Below, piece after piece: positions 9,439 through 17,695 of a stretch of DNA of 64,000 nt. The stretch is from Chitinophaga caeni (lineage in GTDB: Bacteria > Bacteroidota > Bacteroidia > Chitinophagales > Chitinophagaceae): assembly GCF_002557795.1 (NCBI RefSeq), contig NZ_CP023777.1, positions 1,302,001 to 1,366,000 on the forward strand, given 5' to 3'. A program made the position numbers and the translations under genes. Positions within the stretch are counted from its first letter, which is position 1. Each line of letters begins with the position of its first letter. The notes below the pieces were generated by a model that was not told the origin of the DNA, made no database searches, and saw nothing but the letters and a program-made list of their open reading frames with translations.

Positions 9439-10131
9439 ATGTTACTAGAAGATAAGCCGTTTATCGAAGCATCGGCCCCGGAGCCGATATCATTTGCACC
9501 AGGTTTAAAAACCATGGCGCAGGTAATTTCCTATATTTTTCACCCGTTGTTCTTGCCTTTGGTGGTAACCTACCTCTGTGTAACGGCGATGCCGGAACAG
9601 TTCGTGTATTTCAAGGAAATCAGCCGCGTATTTTCTTTTGACATTTTGTATATCAGGGTTTTTGCTAATACCTTGCTTTTTCCTTTGCTGGTGGTAGTGC
9701 TGGGGCGGGCCTTGGGTTTTGTGAGCTCAATTTACCTCAAATCCCAGCAAGACAGGATCATCCCTTACGTGGCCAGCATTATTTTTTACTTCTGGACTTT
9801 TTACACGTTTAAACGTGAAGGGGAGGCGCCGCCATTTATGAACGCGTTTTTCCTGGGGATTTTCATCGCCGTCATCTTGAGCCTGGTAGCTAATAACTTT
9901 GTGAAAATCAGTATGCACACGGTGGGTTGGGGCGGCATGATCGGCTTTTTCATCATGTTGATGTTCGGGATGGATATGAATGTAGCGCTCCCGCTGGCAA
10001 TTATTTTCGTAATTTCAGGTTTAGTGGCTACGGCCAGGATGATCTTGAATGCGCACACTACCGGCGAGATTTATATCGGCTTTATCGTTGGAATTATTTC
10101 TCAAATGCTAGGATATTGGTTCGTAGGTTGA
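9439..10131 (+). CDS. PAP2-like integral membrane protein
   Basis: A 230-residue protein with about six hydrophobic segments. The C-terminal half has KISMHTVGWGG and ATARMILNAHTTGEIYIG, resembling the C-terminal phosphatase motifs (SxxxH and the later His) of type 2 phosphatidic acid phosphatases. The N-terminal signature KX6RP is not evident, though KSQQDRIIPY (about 98-107) may be a variant. It could be a degenerate lipid phosphatase or a transporter-like relative. It starts 21 bases after rpoN and probably shares its transcript. A hairpin terminator follows. Confidence 0.7.
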   Translation: MLLEDKPFIEASAPEPISFAPGLKTMAQVISYIFHPLFLPLVVTYLCVTAMPEQFVYFKEISRVFSFDILYIRVFANTLLFPLLVVVLGRALGFVSSIYLKSQQDRIIPYVASIIFYFWTFYTFKREGEAPPFMNAFFLGIFIAVILSLVANNFVKISMHTVGWGGMIGFFIMLMFGMDMNVALPLAIIFVISGLVATARMILNAHTTGEIYIGFIVGIISQMLGYWFVG

Positions 10132-10158
10132 AGATTTTCAATAAATTGCAAGAGAGCT

Positions 10159-10187
10159 GGCCGCCTTTCAGGGGGCCTTTTTTATTT
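10159..10187 (+). terminator. Terminator after rpoN/PAP2-like genes
   Basis: GGCCGCCT (10159-10166) pairs with AGGGGGCC (10170-10177) with one mismatch, followed by T6 and a T-rich tail. Confidence 0.6.
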
Positions 10188-10408
10188 TTTCTAAAAACTT
10201 TTTGGTTACGCATGTTCAATGCGTACCGTGTTACGATCTTTGTATTGTCTATTGCAGTTGACCTCAAAAATTAAAAAACACGGTAGATGCTATTAAAATT
10301 AGTAATTCTATAAAAATGCTAAAATTTTTAGGACAATTTCAGAATTTAGTTTTACCTTAGCACTACCATTAGATTTTAAACTTAACTAACTAAAACAAAC
10401 GAAATTTT

Positions 10409-11470
10409 ATGTCTAACGCCAATACAGATAAATTGAAGGCCCTGCGCCTTACAATGGATAAAATCGAGAAAGATTTTGGGAAAGGTTCTGTGATGATGAT
10501 GGGTGAGCGTGGAGTAGAGCGTACGGAAGTTATCTCTACAGGTTCCCTGGGTTTGGATATCGCGTTGGGAATTGGTGGTTTTCCAAAGGGTAGGATCATC
10601 GAGATCTACGGCCCGGAATCTTCTGGTAAAACAACGGTTGCAATTCACACCATCGCGGAAGCGCAGAAAAAAGGTGGAATTTGCGCCATCATCGATGCTG
10701 AACACGCTTTTGATAGTTCATATGCTCAAAGATTGGGAGTGGATGTAGACTCCTTGTTGATTTCACAACCTGATCACGGGGAGCAAGCTTTGGAAATCGC
10801 GGATCGCCTGATTCTTTCCGGCGCCGTGGATGTTGTAGTGATTGACTCCGTGGCAGCCTTGGTGCCGAAAGGTGAATTGGAAGGTGAAATGGGTGATAGC
10901 AAGATGGGTTTGCAAGCCCGCTTGATGTCCCAGGCATTGAGGAAGCTGACCGCAACGATTTCTAAAACTAATAGTTGCTGCATCTTCATCAACCAATTGC
11001 GTGAAAAAATCGGTGTCATGTTCGGTAACCCCGAAACAACAACCGGTGGTAATGCCTTGAAATTCTATGCTTCGGTAAGGTTGGATATCCGCCGTATGAG
11101 CCAAATTAAAGATGGCGATGAAGCAGTAGGTAACAGGGTGAAAGTGAAAGTGGTAAAAAATAAAGTAGCACCTCCTTTCCGCCAAGCAGAATTTGATATT
11201 ATTTACGGTCGCGGTATCTCTAAAGTGGGCGAGTTGATCGACATGGGCGTAGAGTTTGGAATCGTTCAAAAAAGCGGTAGCTGGTTTAGTTACGAAGGCA
11301 ATAAGTTGGGTCAAGGCCGGGATGCCGTGAAACAATTACTGCTGGATAACCCTGAAGTAGCTAACGAGATCGAAGCAAAAATCAAAGCCAAGTTGATCGA
11401 ACAAACAACTCCTGCTACTCCTGCTCCTAATGGTAAAGATAAAGAGGCAGCGGCGGCACCTACTGCATAA
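10409..11470 (+). CDS. recA: Recombinase RecA
   Basis: A 353-residue RecA/Rad51-family ATPase that forms filaments on single-stranded DNA, drives homologous pairing and promotes LexA-type repressor cleavage. Walker A is GPESSGKTT (about 71-79), Walker B is in [12 protein letters not shown], and the DNA-binding loop L2 region follows [21 protein letters not shown]. The C-terminal tail is Ala/Pro-rich and less acidic than in E. coli. The 270-base upstream region holds its promoter; I could not identify a LexA-type operator with confidence. It is monocistronic, with a hairpin downstream. Confidence 0.98.
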   Translation: MSNANTDKLKALRLTMDKIEKDFGKGSVMMMGERGVERTEVISTGSLGLDIALGIGGFPKGRIIEIYGPESSGKTTVAIHTIAEAQKKGGICAIIDAEHAFDSSYAQRLGVDVDSLLISQPDHGEQALEIADRLILSGAVDVVVIDSVAALVPKGELEGEMGDSKMGLQARLMSQALRKLTATISKTNSCCIFINQLREKIGVMFGNPETTTGGNALKFYASVRLDIRRMSQIKDGDEAVGNRVKVKVVKNKVAPPFRQAEFDIIYGRGISKVGELIDMGVEFGIVQKSGSWFSYEGNKLGQGRDAVKQLLLDNPEVANEIEAKIKAKLIEQTTPATPAPNGKDKEAAAAPTA

Positions 11471-11505
11471 GCGGTAATGATTATTCTCTTTCTGTTCATA
11501 AAAAC

Positions 11506-11567
11506 TATTTAGCTAAGCTGCGTAAAATAGTATAGTTCATTATACAAGAACAAAGCTTAGCTAAATA
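11506..11567. terminator. Hairpin downstream of recA
   Basis: TATTTAGCTAAGCT (11506-11519) pairs perfectly with 11554-11567, enclosing a 34-base loop. It lacks a strong T-run, so it may stabilise the recA mRNA 3' end rather than terminate. Confidence 0.5.
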
Positions 11568-11663
11568 ATTTTAACTGTCTATAGTTTTTAATTCCCCGGT
11601 GCTAAATGTACCTAAGGATGAGAGAATGACTATATGAGGTTGATTGGATATCTATACTTTGCT

Positions 11664-12014
11664 TTCGAGAGTTGAGGCGATTGTATTTGAGAGTTGAAGT
11701 GATTGTATTCGAGAATTGAGGCGATTGTATTCGAGAATTGAAGTGATTGTATTCTAGAGTTGAGGCGATTGCATTCGAGAATTGAAGTGATTGTATTCGA
11801 GAGTTGAGGCGATTGTATTTGAGAGTTGAGGCGATTGCATTCTAGAATTGAAGTGATTGTATTCGAGAGTTGAGGCGATTGTATTTGAGAGTTGAGGCGA
11901 TTGTATTTGAGAGTTGAGGCGATTGCATTCTAGAATTGAAGTGATTGTATTCGAGAATTGAGGCGATTGCATTCTAGAATTGAAGCGATTGTATTCGAGA
12001 ATTGAAGTGATTGT
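11664..12014. repeat. 22-bp tandem repeat array, 15 full copies
   Basis: Units begin with GATTG at 11679, 11701, 11723 and every 22 bases to 12009, with partial units at both ends. Consensus: GATTGTATTC then GAGAATTGAGGC. Variation is confined to a few positions: gTatt/gCatt, ttC/ttT, Gaga/Taga, gAatt/gGtt-type, and an end that is GGC or AGT, which swap together in 14 of 15 units. Units 6-7-8 recur as 9-10-12, a higher-order 66-bp pattern. There are no unique spacers, so this is a minisatellite and not a CRISPR. 22 is not a multiple of three and no start/RBS supports coding. Confidence 0.93.
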
Positions 12015-12379
12015 AAAAAAATGTTCGAGCAAGAATATTTTTAAGAATAAATATTTAAAGTGAAGGTTGGGTTTGTGGCGATGAATGCTGTCAGTTTCGG
12101 TTAATGTTATATTTGTTTGGATTGATGTGCGGTAACGAGTAGCGGTGTAAGATTACTGCCCAAATTGTCTCGATGTAGGAGCACTGATTTGTTAATATAT
12201 TGATCAATTTGTTGGCTGAACATCATTTTGACGGCTTATAAACAGCGACGCAGAGAAGCCACAGATTTATGGCTCATAACTCACAGATGCCCGGTTGAAA
12301 TATACCAAATTGAAATATTTCAGATTAAATAAACCCATTGGACTGTTATCTCCCATTATCTTTTTAAGACAACGTTTAT
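12015..12379. other. Gene-free stretch
   Basis: About 365 bases between the 22-bp array and the first short hairpin module. I find no gene with coding character, RNA or repeat here. Confidence 0.4.
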
Positions 12380-12434
12380 TACGTTTGTTTGGGTTAGTTT
12401 AGTCATAAAGGTTCGTTTTCTAGCGAACCTTTTT
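12380..12434 (+). ncRNA. Putative short transcription unit 1 (promoter box, GGGTTAGT, terminator)
   Basis: TACGTTTG (12380-12387) fits the Bacteroidota -7 box TAnnTTTG. GGGTTAGT follows at 12391-12398, then a hairpin with arms 12407-12415 and 12424-12432 and a T-run. If real, the transcript would be only about 40 nt. There is no adjacent gene for the terminator to serve. Inference from layout only. Confidence 0.4.
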
Positions 12435-12465
12435 AATCTAAAACATTACGTCATTTATCATAATA

Positions 12466-12516
12466 TTTATTTGGGTTAGTAACATTCAAGCGCCTGTTTT
12501 CCAACAGGCGCTTTTT
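12466..12516 (+). ncRNA. Putative short transcription unit 2, paralogous layout
   Basis: TTTGGGTTAGT recurs (12470-12480) and is followed, as in unit 1, by a terminator: AGCGCCTGTT (12489-12498), loop TTCC, AACAGGCGCT (12503-12512), then T5. Same spacing and same leading octamer as the first unit, but an unrelated stem. Confidence 0.4.
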
Positions 12517-12562
12517 ACGAGCGAAGTAGCGTCAAGGCATGCCTTGACGCTACTTCGCTCGT
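12517..12562. repeat. 46-bp perfect palindrome
   Basis: Every base pairs around the centre 12539/12540 (core GGCATGCC); outer half ACGAGCGAAGTAGCGTCAAG and its complement. It abuts the terminator at 12489-12516. No homology to flanks was seen. The form resembles the 42-bp perfect palindrome at 29095-29136. Confidence 0.85.
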
Positions 12563-12685
12563 TTCCGATCTCTCCGGATCACACCCCGTCCATCCCAACA
12601 CTGGCACAGCATTTGAACTAGAAGCACTGATACTCCAAACATTTTACAAGCTTCAATGTTTTAATAATTAGAAAGTCTATATACA

Positions 12686-12946
12686 ATGGAACAATTTAAC
12701 ATTACCTTCGATGCGAATGCCAAAAATTACGTGGTAGTAATTATCCCAAAAGAAGAAGATGGCAAACAGCTTTTTACCGCAATTATTGATGAAGATCGTA
12801 AAGTAGAGTTCGAAAAACAAAAAGACGGTACACTTGATGTAACTAATAATCCCAAACTGGAAACCAACGTCATCAACTCGATAGCCACAAGGATATTAGA
12901 GCAAGTCAACCTTGAAGATCGTAACAACCATCCTTGGAATGGTTAA
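12686..12946 (+). CDS. Small hypothetical protein, 86 aa
   Basis: Not recognised. An acidic soluble protein without signal peptide or membrane segment, with alternating beta-like and charged segments (NYVVVIIPKEEDGKQLFTA, then VINSIATRILEQV near the C-terminus). Codon use resembles neighbouring real genes and the product is well balanced, which favours a genuine gene. It ends 48 bases before the histidine kinase gene on the same strand, so they may be co-transcribed. Function unknown. Confidence 0.6.
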   Translation: MEQFNITFDANAKNYVVVIIPKEEDGKQLFTAIIDEDRKVEFEKQKDGTLDVTNNPKLETNVINSIATRILEQVNLEDRNNHPWNG

Positions 12947-12994
12947 TGTGATTTCATCGCAAATAATGAGTATCTTACCCCGGTAATCCGGTGT

Positions 12995-14839
12995 ATGAAT
13001 CTTAAATGGTATTTCCTGTTTTGCATTGCAATCCTTCAATCTGTCACAGTAATTGCCCGATCTTCCGGGCAAAATCCAGGACCGAAATATTATTATTTAG
13101 AGGATTCAACAAGGTCGCTCAGGGCTGATCAGGCCTTGAAAGCCTATGTGAATGGTCATTTTAGCCCATTGTCAACCGGGGCTTTAAATCCCGGATTTAC
13201 AAATTCCGATTATTGGTTAGTGCTGGAGCTGGATTCCAACTATCGAAAGGAGCAGGGTGTTTTCGTGATCGATAATGCGCATATTAATGAAATCCAAGCA
13301 TATTATCTGGATTCACTTCATGAAGAAGCGCTTACTCCGCGGTATGTTACCGGCGACTTTCACCCCTTTGCACAAAGGCCAATCCAGTATAATACTTTTG
13401 CTTTCCCATTAAGGCAAAAAACGACGACTTACTTATTCAAGATCGATAAACATTTTGAATCATTACAGGCGCCGTTCTATTTAACGAATTACGCAAGGCT
13501 GCTTGCTTCGGTCGCCACTGAAGAATTATTAAATGGAATATTTACAGGAATATTGATATTGATCGTATTGTTTGGATTATTCCTTTTCCTTAATACCAGG
13601 GAGAAAGTTTATTTATATTACGCGGGGTACGTACTCGTAATAACCCTTTGGATCTTGTCTAATAAAGGGATAGGATTCCATTATTTATGGCCCAATTCGC
13701 ATTTCTTTCCCAGCCGGGCGCGGCCACTTTTCGCCATGTTGAACATTGTCCTGATGATAGGGTTCTTACAATCTTTTATCCAGCAGCCCCGGAAAAGTTG
13801 GTTCTTTATTCCGCTGAAGATTTTACAATATTTTGCACTTATTATTTGCCTCGTTATTATATGCCCGGTAGAATACACCCGGTTTGGACAGTATTCCAAT
13901 TACGTTCAGCATACCATGTCCCTATCTACTTTGGCATTAGTAGCATTATTCCTAGGTAGCATCGTTGAAAAAATCAAGCAAGGGAGCAGGCCGGCTTTGT
14001 TGTACCTGGTTGCCACGGTAGTTTTGCTATGTTTTGCCATGTTAGAAAGCCTGTATCATTTGGGGAAGGTAAATTTACCGTATTTACTGGCACATTACGG
14101 TATGTTTATAGGTGTTGTACTAGAAATGGTGATCATCACCCTCGGTTTAACAATGAGGTTCAACCAATACCGTAAGGAAAAACTAGTTTTACTTGAAGAA
14201 CTGAATCAACAACAAGCTAAATTAACAGATACAATTGTTGCTGTCCAAGAGCAAGAACGCAAGGAGATCGCTGATCGTTTACATGATGAAATCGGGGCAA
14301 TGTTATCCGTAGCTTCCTTACAGATCGATAGTTTAAGTCAATCAATGGATATTCAAAAACTGTATCATACACGTAGTATGATGAATGAAATATCTAATAC
14401 GGTAAGAAACATTAGCCACCAATTGACACCTATCGTAATAGAAAAATATGGGCTTCGTAAAGCGATAACTGACCTGGTCGATAATACTAACCTGCCAAGC
14501 AATTTTAAGGTTGAAGCGATTATTATTGGCCTGGAAGAACCAATGCCCTTACAATTTCAGTTCACGGTGTACAGGATCATCCAAGAACTAGTTCAAAATG
14601 CAATTAAGCATGCTAAAGCCAAAAATGTACTATTGCAAGTAGTTGAACATGAAGATGCTATCAATATAGAAGTGACAGATAACGGGCAGGGGGTTGCGGA
14701 CTTTGAAAATAAAAAGGAGGATGCTTTATTTTTACGTAGTGTCCGCGCTAAAGTAGCGTATTTGCATGGGATTATGGAGACGAACAGCAGCCAACCATCC
14801 GGGATGTCTATATTGATAGAGATTCCTAAGAACTATTAA
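12995..14839 (+). CDS. 7TMR-DISM sensor histidine kinase (HisKA_3 type)
   Basis: A 614-residue NarX/DesK-class sensor. Signal peptide 1-21; extracytoplasmic 7TMR-DISMED2-like domain about 30-165; seven-helix 7TMR-DISM region about 180-385; short coiled coil; HisKA_3 dimerisation domain with phospho-acceptor His430 (ADRLHDEIGA); HATPase domain with N-box Asn535 (QELVQNAIKHA) and G1 box DNGQG (562-566). The second glycine box (usually GxGLxNI) reads ALFLRSVRAKVAYLHG and lacks the expected glycines, which is odd and could weaken ATP-lid function. The partner response regulator follows 24 bases later. Ligand unknown; the DISMED2 domain suggests carbohydrate binding. Confidence 0.92.
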   Translation: MNLKWYFLFCIAILQSVTVIARSSGQNPGPKYYYLEDSTRSLRADQALKAYVNGHFSPLSTGALNPGFTNSDYWLVLELDSNYRKEQGVFVIDNAHINEIQAYYLDSLHEEALTPRYVTGDFHPFAQRPIQYNTFAFPLRQKTTTYLFKIDKHFESLQAPFYLTNYARLLASVATEELLNGIFTGILILIVLFGLFLFLNTREKVYLYYAGYVLVITLWILSNKGIGFHYLWPNSHFFPSRARPLFAMLNIVLMIGFLQSFIQQPRKSWFFIPLKILQYFALIICLVIICPVEYTRFGQYSNYVQHTMSLSTLALVALFLGSIVEKIKQGSRPALLYLVATVVLLCFAMLESLYHLGKVNLPYLLAHYGMFIGVVLEMVIITLGLTMRFNQYRKEKLVLLEELNQQQAKLTDTIVAVQEQERKEIADRLHDEIGAMLSVASLQIDSLSQSMDIQKLYHTRSMMNEISNTVRNISHQLTPIVIEKYGLRKAITDLVDNTNLPSNFKVEAIIIGLEEPMPLQFQFTVYRIIQELVQNAIKHAKAKNVLLQVVEHEDAINIEVTDNGQGVADFENKKEDALFLRSVRAKVAYLHGIMETNSSQPSGMSILIEIPKNY

Positions 14840-14863
14840 CCGGGTTATATCAATAATATTACA

Positions 14864-15496
14864 ATGAAAGCTAGAATCATTATTGCTGACGATCACCAAT
14901 TATTAATTGATGGATTACAATCCGTTTTAGCGGCGAATAAAGAATGGGAGTTAATTGAACCGGTGAATGATGGACGGGCCTTACTCGATCGTTTAGCTAA
15001 TACGGAGGTTGACCTCGTGTTGCTCGATCTCAATATGCCCCAGCTAGATGGAATAAAGTCTTTAGAGCAAATAAAGAGATTATACCCGCGAATTAAAGTA
15101 TTAGTAATTTCAAATTATCACCAAGCGCAATTGATCTTAAATATTCAGCAAATGGGGGCCGATGGATACCTGCTGAAAAACACGAATGCCAGCACCCTCC
15201 TTAAAGTGATCGAATTGATCTTGAACGGGGAAAAGTTTTTCGATGCCCCGCAATCCCAAGGCCAAGAAATTCCAGATTATTTTATTGACGACTTTCTCAA
15301 AAAATATCAACTAACGAAAAGGGAGGTTGAAATTATTAAGATGATAGGGGATGAAATGACCAGCAGGGAAATAGGACAGCAGTTATATATCAGCGAATTT
15401 ACAGTCAATACGCACCGCAAAAATATCATGAGGAAACTTGCAGTAAAAAACTTGGCGGGAATTATGAATTTTGCGAAGAGTCATGGTATTTGCTAG
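14864..15496 (+). CDS. NarL/FixJ-family response regulator
   Basis: A 210-residue regulator: receiver domain (1-120) with Asp9/Asp10, phospho-acceptor Asp55 (LVLLDLNMP) and Lys105 (GYLLKN). A LuxR-type HTH follows (about 145-205; LTKREVEIIKMIGDEMTSRE, then FTVNTHRKNIMRKL). It pairs with the upstream histidine kinase, 24 bases away, forming a classic two-gene system; the targets are not evident from the window. The stop codon lies inside a hairpin that probably terminates the transcript. Confidence 0.95.
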   Translation: MKARIIIADDHQLLIDGLQSVLAANKEWELIEPVNDGRALLDRLANTEVDLVLLDLNMPQLDGIKSLEQIKRLYPRIKVLVISNYHQAQLILNIQQMGADGYLLKNTNASTLLKVIELILNGEKFFDAPQSQGQEIPDYFIDDFLKKYQLTKREVEIIKMIGDEMTSREIGQQLYISEFTVNTHRKNIMRKLAVKNLAGIMNFAKSHGIC

Positions 15497-15516
15497 CCAC
15501 CCAAATGGATGGCTAG
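15493..15516 (+). terminator. Hairpin overlapping the response-regulator stop
   Basis: CTAGCCA (15493-15499) pairs with TGGCTAG (15510-15516), with inner CC/GG pairs. The stop TAG is part of the left arm. There is no strong T-run. Confidence 0.45.
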
Positions 15517-15556
15517 TGTGCTACCAGTTGTAGGTTGTTATAAAAAATATTCCTGG

Positions 15557-16708
15557 TTACGATTCTTGTTCTTCATAACCATCTTCATCTGAATACGCAT
15601 CGTCATCGTCCTCATCTCCTGCTTCACCTTCCTCATCTTGTACTTGCCAGTAAGGGGTTTTGCGAACTACAGGTTCCCTTTCGGCAAGGAAGCTATAATG
15701 AGGTTTTTCATCAACAGGTTTATTCAAAGCTTCCCATAATTTATCTTTTAGGATTGTTAAACCCTCGTTCTGAACGGAAGAGATAAATATCAATGGCAAG
15801 TCGTCCGGAAATTCGGCTGCTATGGCTTCTTTCAGCTCATCATCCAACATATCACTTTTGCTAATCGCCACCAGGAATTGCTTGTCAAGCAGTTCAGGGT
15901 TATATTGCTCCAGCTCGTTGACCAATATTTCAAATTCCTTCATATGGTCATTACTATCTGCCGGGATCATGAACAGTAACACCGAGTTCCTTTCGATATG
16001 CCTTAGGAAGCGGTGTCCCAAGCCTTTTCCTTCATGCGCCCCCTCGATAATACCGGGAAGGTCGGCCATGCAGAATGACTTGTTATCGCGGTAAGCAACG
16101 ATTCCAAGTTGCGGGGTCAGCGTCGTAAAAGCGTAGTTGGCCACCTTGGGTTTAGCCGCGGTAATGGCTGATAAAAGCGTTGATTTACCTGCATTGGGAA
16201 AACCAACTAAGCCAACATCGGCCAGCATCTTTAACTCCAGCAACTTCCAACCTTCTACCCCGGGCATGCCCGGTTGTGCATATTCGGGAGTTTGGTTGGT
16301 GGCGCTTTTGAAATAAGAATTGCCCCTGCCGCCTTGCCCGCCGGGTAACCAGATCAGTTCTTGCCCATCATGAAGAATTTCAGCTTCGATTTCACCTGTT
16401 TCCTGGTCGCGCGCGATGGTACCTAGCGGCACTTCTATCACGACATCTTTTCCGTATGCCCCGGTTGAGTTATTGCCACTACCATTTTGGCCATTTTCGG
16501 CAATTACGTTTTTGTACCAACGTAAATGTAGTAATGTCCATAGTTGTTGATTACCCCTTAGGATAATATGTCCGCCGCGGCCACCGTCGCCACCGTCGGG
16601 GCCGGCTTGGGCGTTAAATTTGGTGCGCATGAAGTGTAAGCTTCCCGCGCCGCCTTTGCCTGATTTGGCATAAATCCTAATATAATCAACAAAATTCCCT
16701 TTCTCCAT
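15557..16708 (-). CDS. obgE: GTPase Obg/CgtA
   Basis: A 383-residue Obg GTPase, acting in large ribosomal subunit maturation and growth control. The glycine-rich OBG domain (about 1-158; [23 protein letters not shown]) precedes a G domain with P-loop [25 protein letters not shown] and SKSD. The C-terminal tail of about 30 residues is extremely acidic ([14 protein letters not shown]), a variable feature of the family. Transcribed in the same direction as adk, but an imperfect hairpin lies between them. Confidence 0.96.
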   Translation of the reverse strand: MEKGNFVDYIRIYAKSGKGGAGSLHFMRTKFNAQAGPDGGDGGRGGHIILRGNQQLWTLLHLRWYKNVIAENGQNGSGNNSTGAYGKDVVIEVPLGTIARDQETGEIEAEILHDGQELIWLPGGQGGRGNSYFKSATNQTPEYAQPGMPGVEGWKLLELKMLADVGLVGFPNAGKSTLLSAITAAKPKVANYAFTTLTPQLGIVAYRDNKSFCMADLPGIIEGAHEGKGLGHRFLRHIERNSVLLFMIPADSNDHMKEFEILVNELEQYNPELLDKQFLVAISKSDMLDDELKEAIAAEFPDDLPLIFISSVQNEGLTILKDKLWEALNKPVDEKPHYSFLAEREPVVRKTPYWQVQDEEGEAGDEDDDDAYSDEDGYEEQES

Positions 16709-16719
16709 GATTCAAAAAT

Positions 16720-16781
16720 AAAACGCAAAGATCGGAAAGTTTAGGCAGTTAATAACTGTCCATTCCGGTTCTTTGCGTTTT
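16720..16781 (-). terminator. Large hairpin between adk and obgE
   Basis: AAAACGCAAAGA (16720-16731) pairs with TCTTTGCGTTTT (16770-16781); inner bases also pair (CGGAA/TTCCG and the near-palindrome CAGTTAATAACTG). A/T flanks on both ends suit a terminator for adk. Confidence 0.6.
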
Positions 16782-16828
16782 AGCAATATTTTTAAAGACT
16801 AAGCTGTCTTTGAATAACTTATAAACTA

Positions 16829-17416
16829 TTATACGCGCTCGCTCACCAGCTCATCAATTTCTTTGCTCAGCAGTTCGAAAGTGCTTTCCACGGTACCATC
16901 TCCTTTTACACGCTTGAACTTGCCGAATTTGGCATAATGATCTGCCACCGGGGCCGTTTTATTGTGATATTCCACGATACGGGCCTTGATAACATCCTCG
17001 TTGGCATCATCAGAACGGCCGGAAGTTAAACCGCGGTTCAACAGGCGACGGATCAATTCATCCTCGGGCACCTCTAAAGACAACACGATAGAAATGGCCG
17101 TTTTCTTTAACGCCAATAATTTATCCAAAGCCTCTGCTTGCGCAGTAGTACGTGGGAAACCATCAAAAATGAAGCCCTTAGCGTCCGGGTTGGCGTCAAG
17201 TTTGGAGCCGATCATTCCAATCACCACTTCATCAGGTACCAATGAACCTTGATCGATGAACTTTTTTGCCTCAAGACCAAGAGGTGTTTGTTTTTCAATC
17301 TCTGCACGTAATAAATCCCCAGTCGATAAGTGAATCAACTGGTACTTATCGATAATATTTTTACTCTGTGTGCCTTTACCACTGCCCGGAGGGCCAAAAA
17401 GAATAAGATTGACCAT
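16829..17416 (-). CDS. adk: Adenylate kinase
   Basis: A 195-residue nucleoside monophosphate kinase interconverting ATP + AMP and 2 ADP. P-loop GPPGSGKGT (about 8-16), AMP-binding STGDLLRAEI and GFIFDGFPRTTAQ, then a short lid (RRLLNRGLTSGRSDD) without the four-Cys zinc motif. This is the short form usual in Bacteroidota. It sits upstream of obgE on the same strand. Confidence 0.97.
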   Translation of the reverse strand: MVNLILFGPPGSGKGTQSKNIIDKYQLIHLSTGDLLRAEIEKQTPLGLEAKKFIDQGSLVPDEVVIGMIGSKLDANPDAKGFIFDGFPRTTAQAEALDKLLALKKTAISIVLSLEVPEDELIRRLLNRGLTSGRSDDANEDVIKARIVEYHNKTAPVADHYAKFGKFKRVKGDGTVESTFELLSKEIDELVSERV

Positions 17417-17695
17417 GTGCTATTATACTAAAAAATACATTGCGTAGGTTGCAAATATAGCAAACTTTTGAATGTATTGGTAATTTAAATTGGGTTTGCT
17501 TAATAAATAAGAATAAAACAGCGAAATTTATAAAAAAAATTCAAAAAAATCAAATAATGTATAGAACTTATTAAATGTTGATTACATTCATGTTGCTCAA
17601 TAGCTACAATATTAACTTAAATGTTAATACATGAGCGGTTGTAATTATCCCCGAATGCTTACATGTTCTTTATCAAATCTTTGTATGTTTATAAC

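Noticed and set aside
10763..11335. 190-codon frame antisense to recA
   Set aside because: Shadow of a highly conserved gene; no family features.
11664..12014. CRISPR array
   Set aside because: Repeats are directly adjacent 22-mers with no unique spacers and no cas genes nearby.
11754..12032. Minus-strand protein with 22-residue repeats
   Set aside because: It is the automatic translation of a 22-bp tandem repeat; no ribosome site, and variants follow DNA-level patterns rather than codon constraints.
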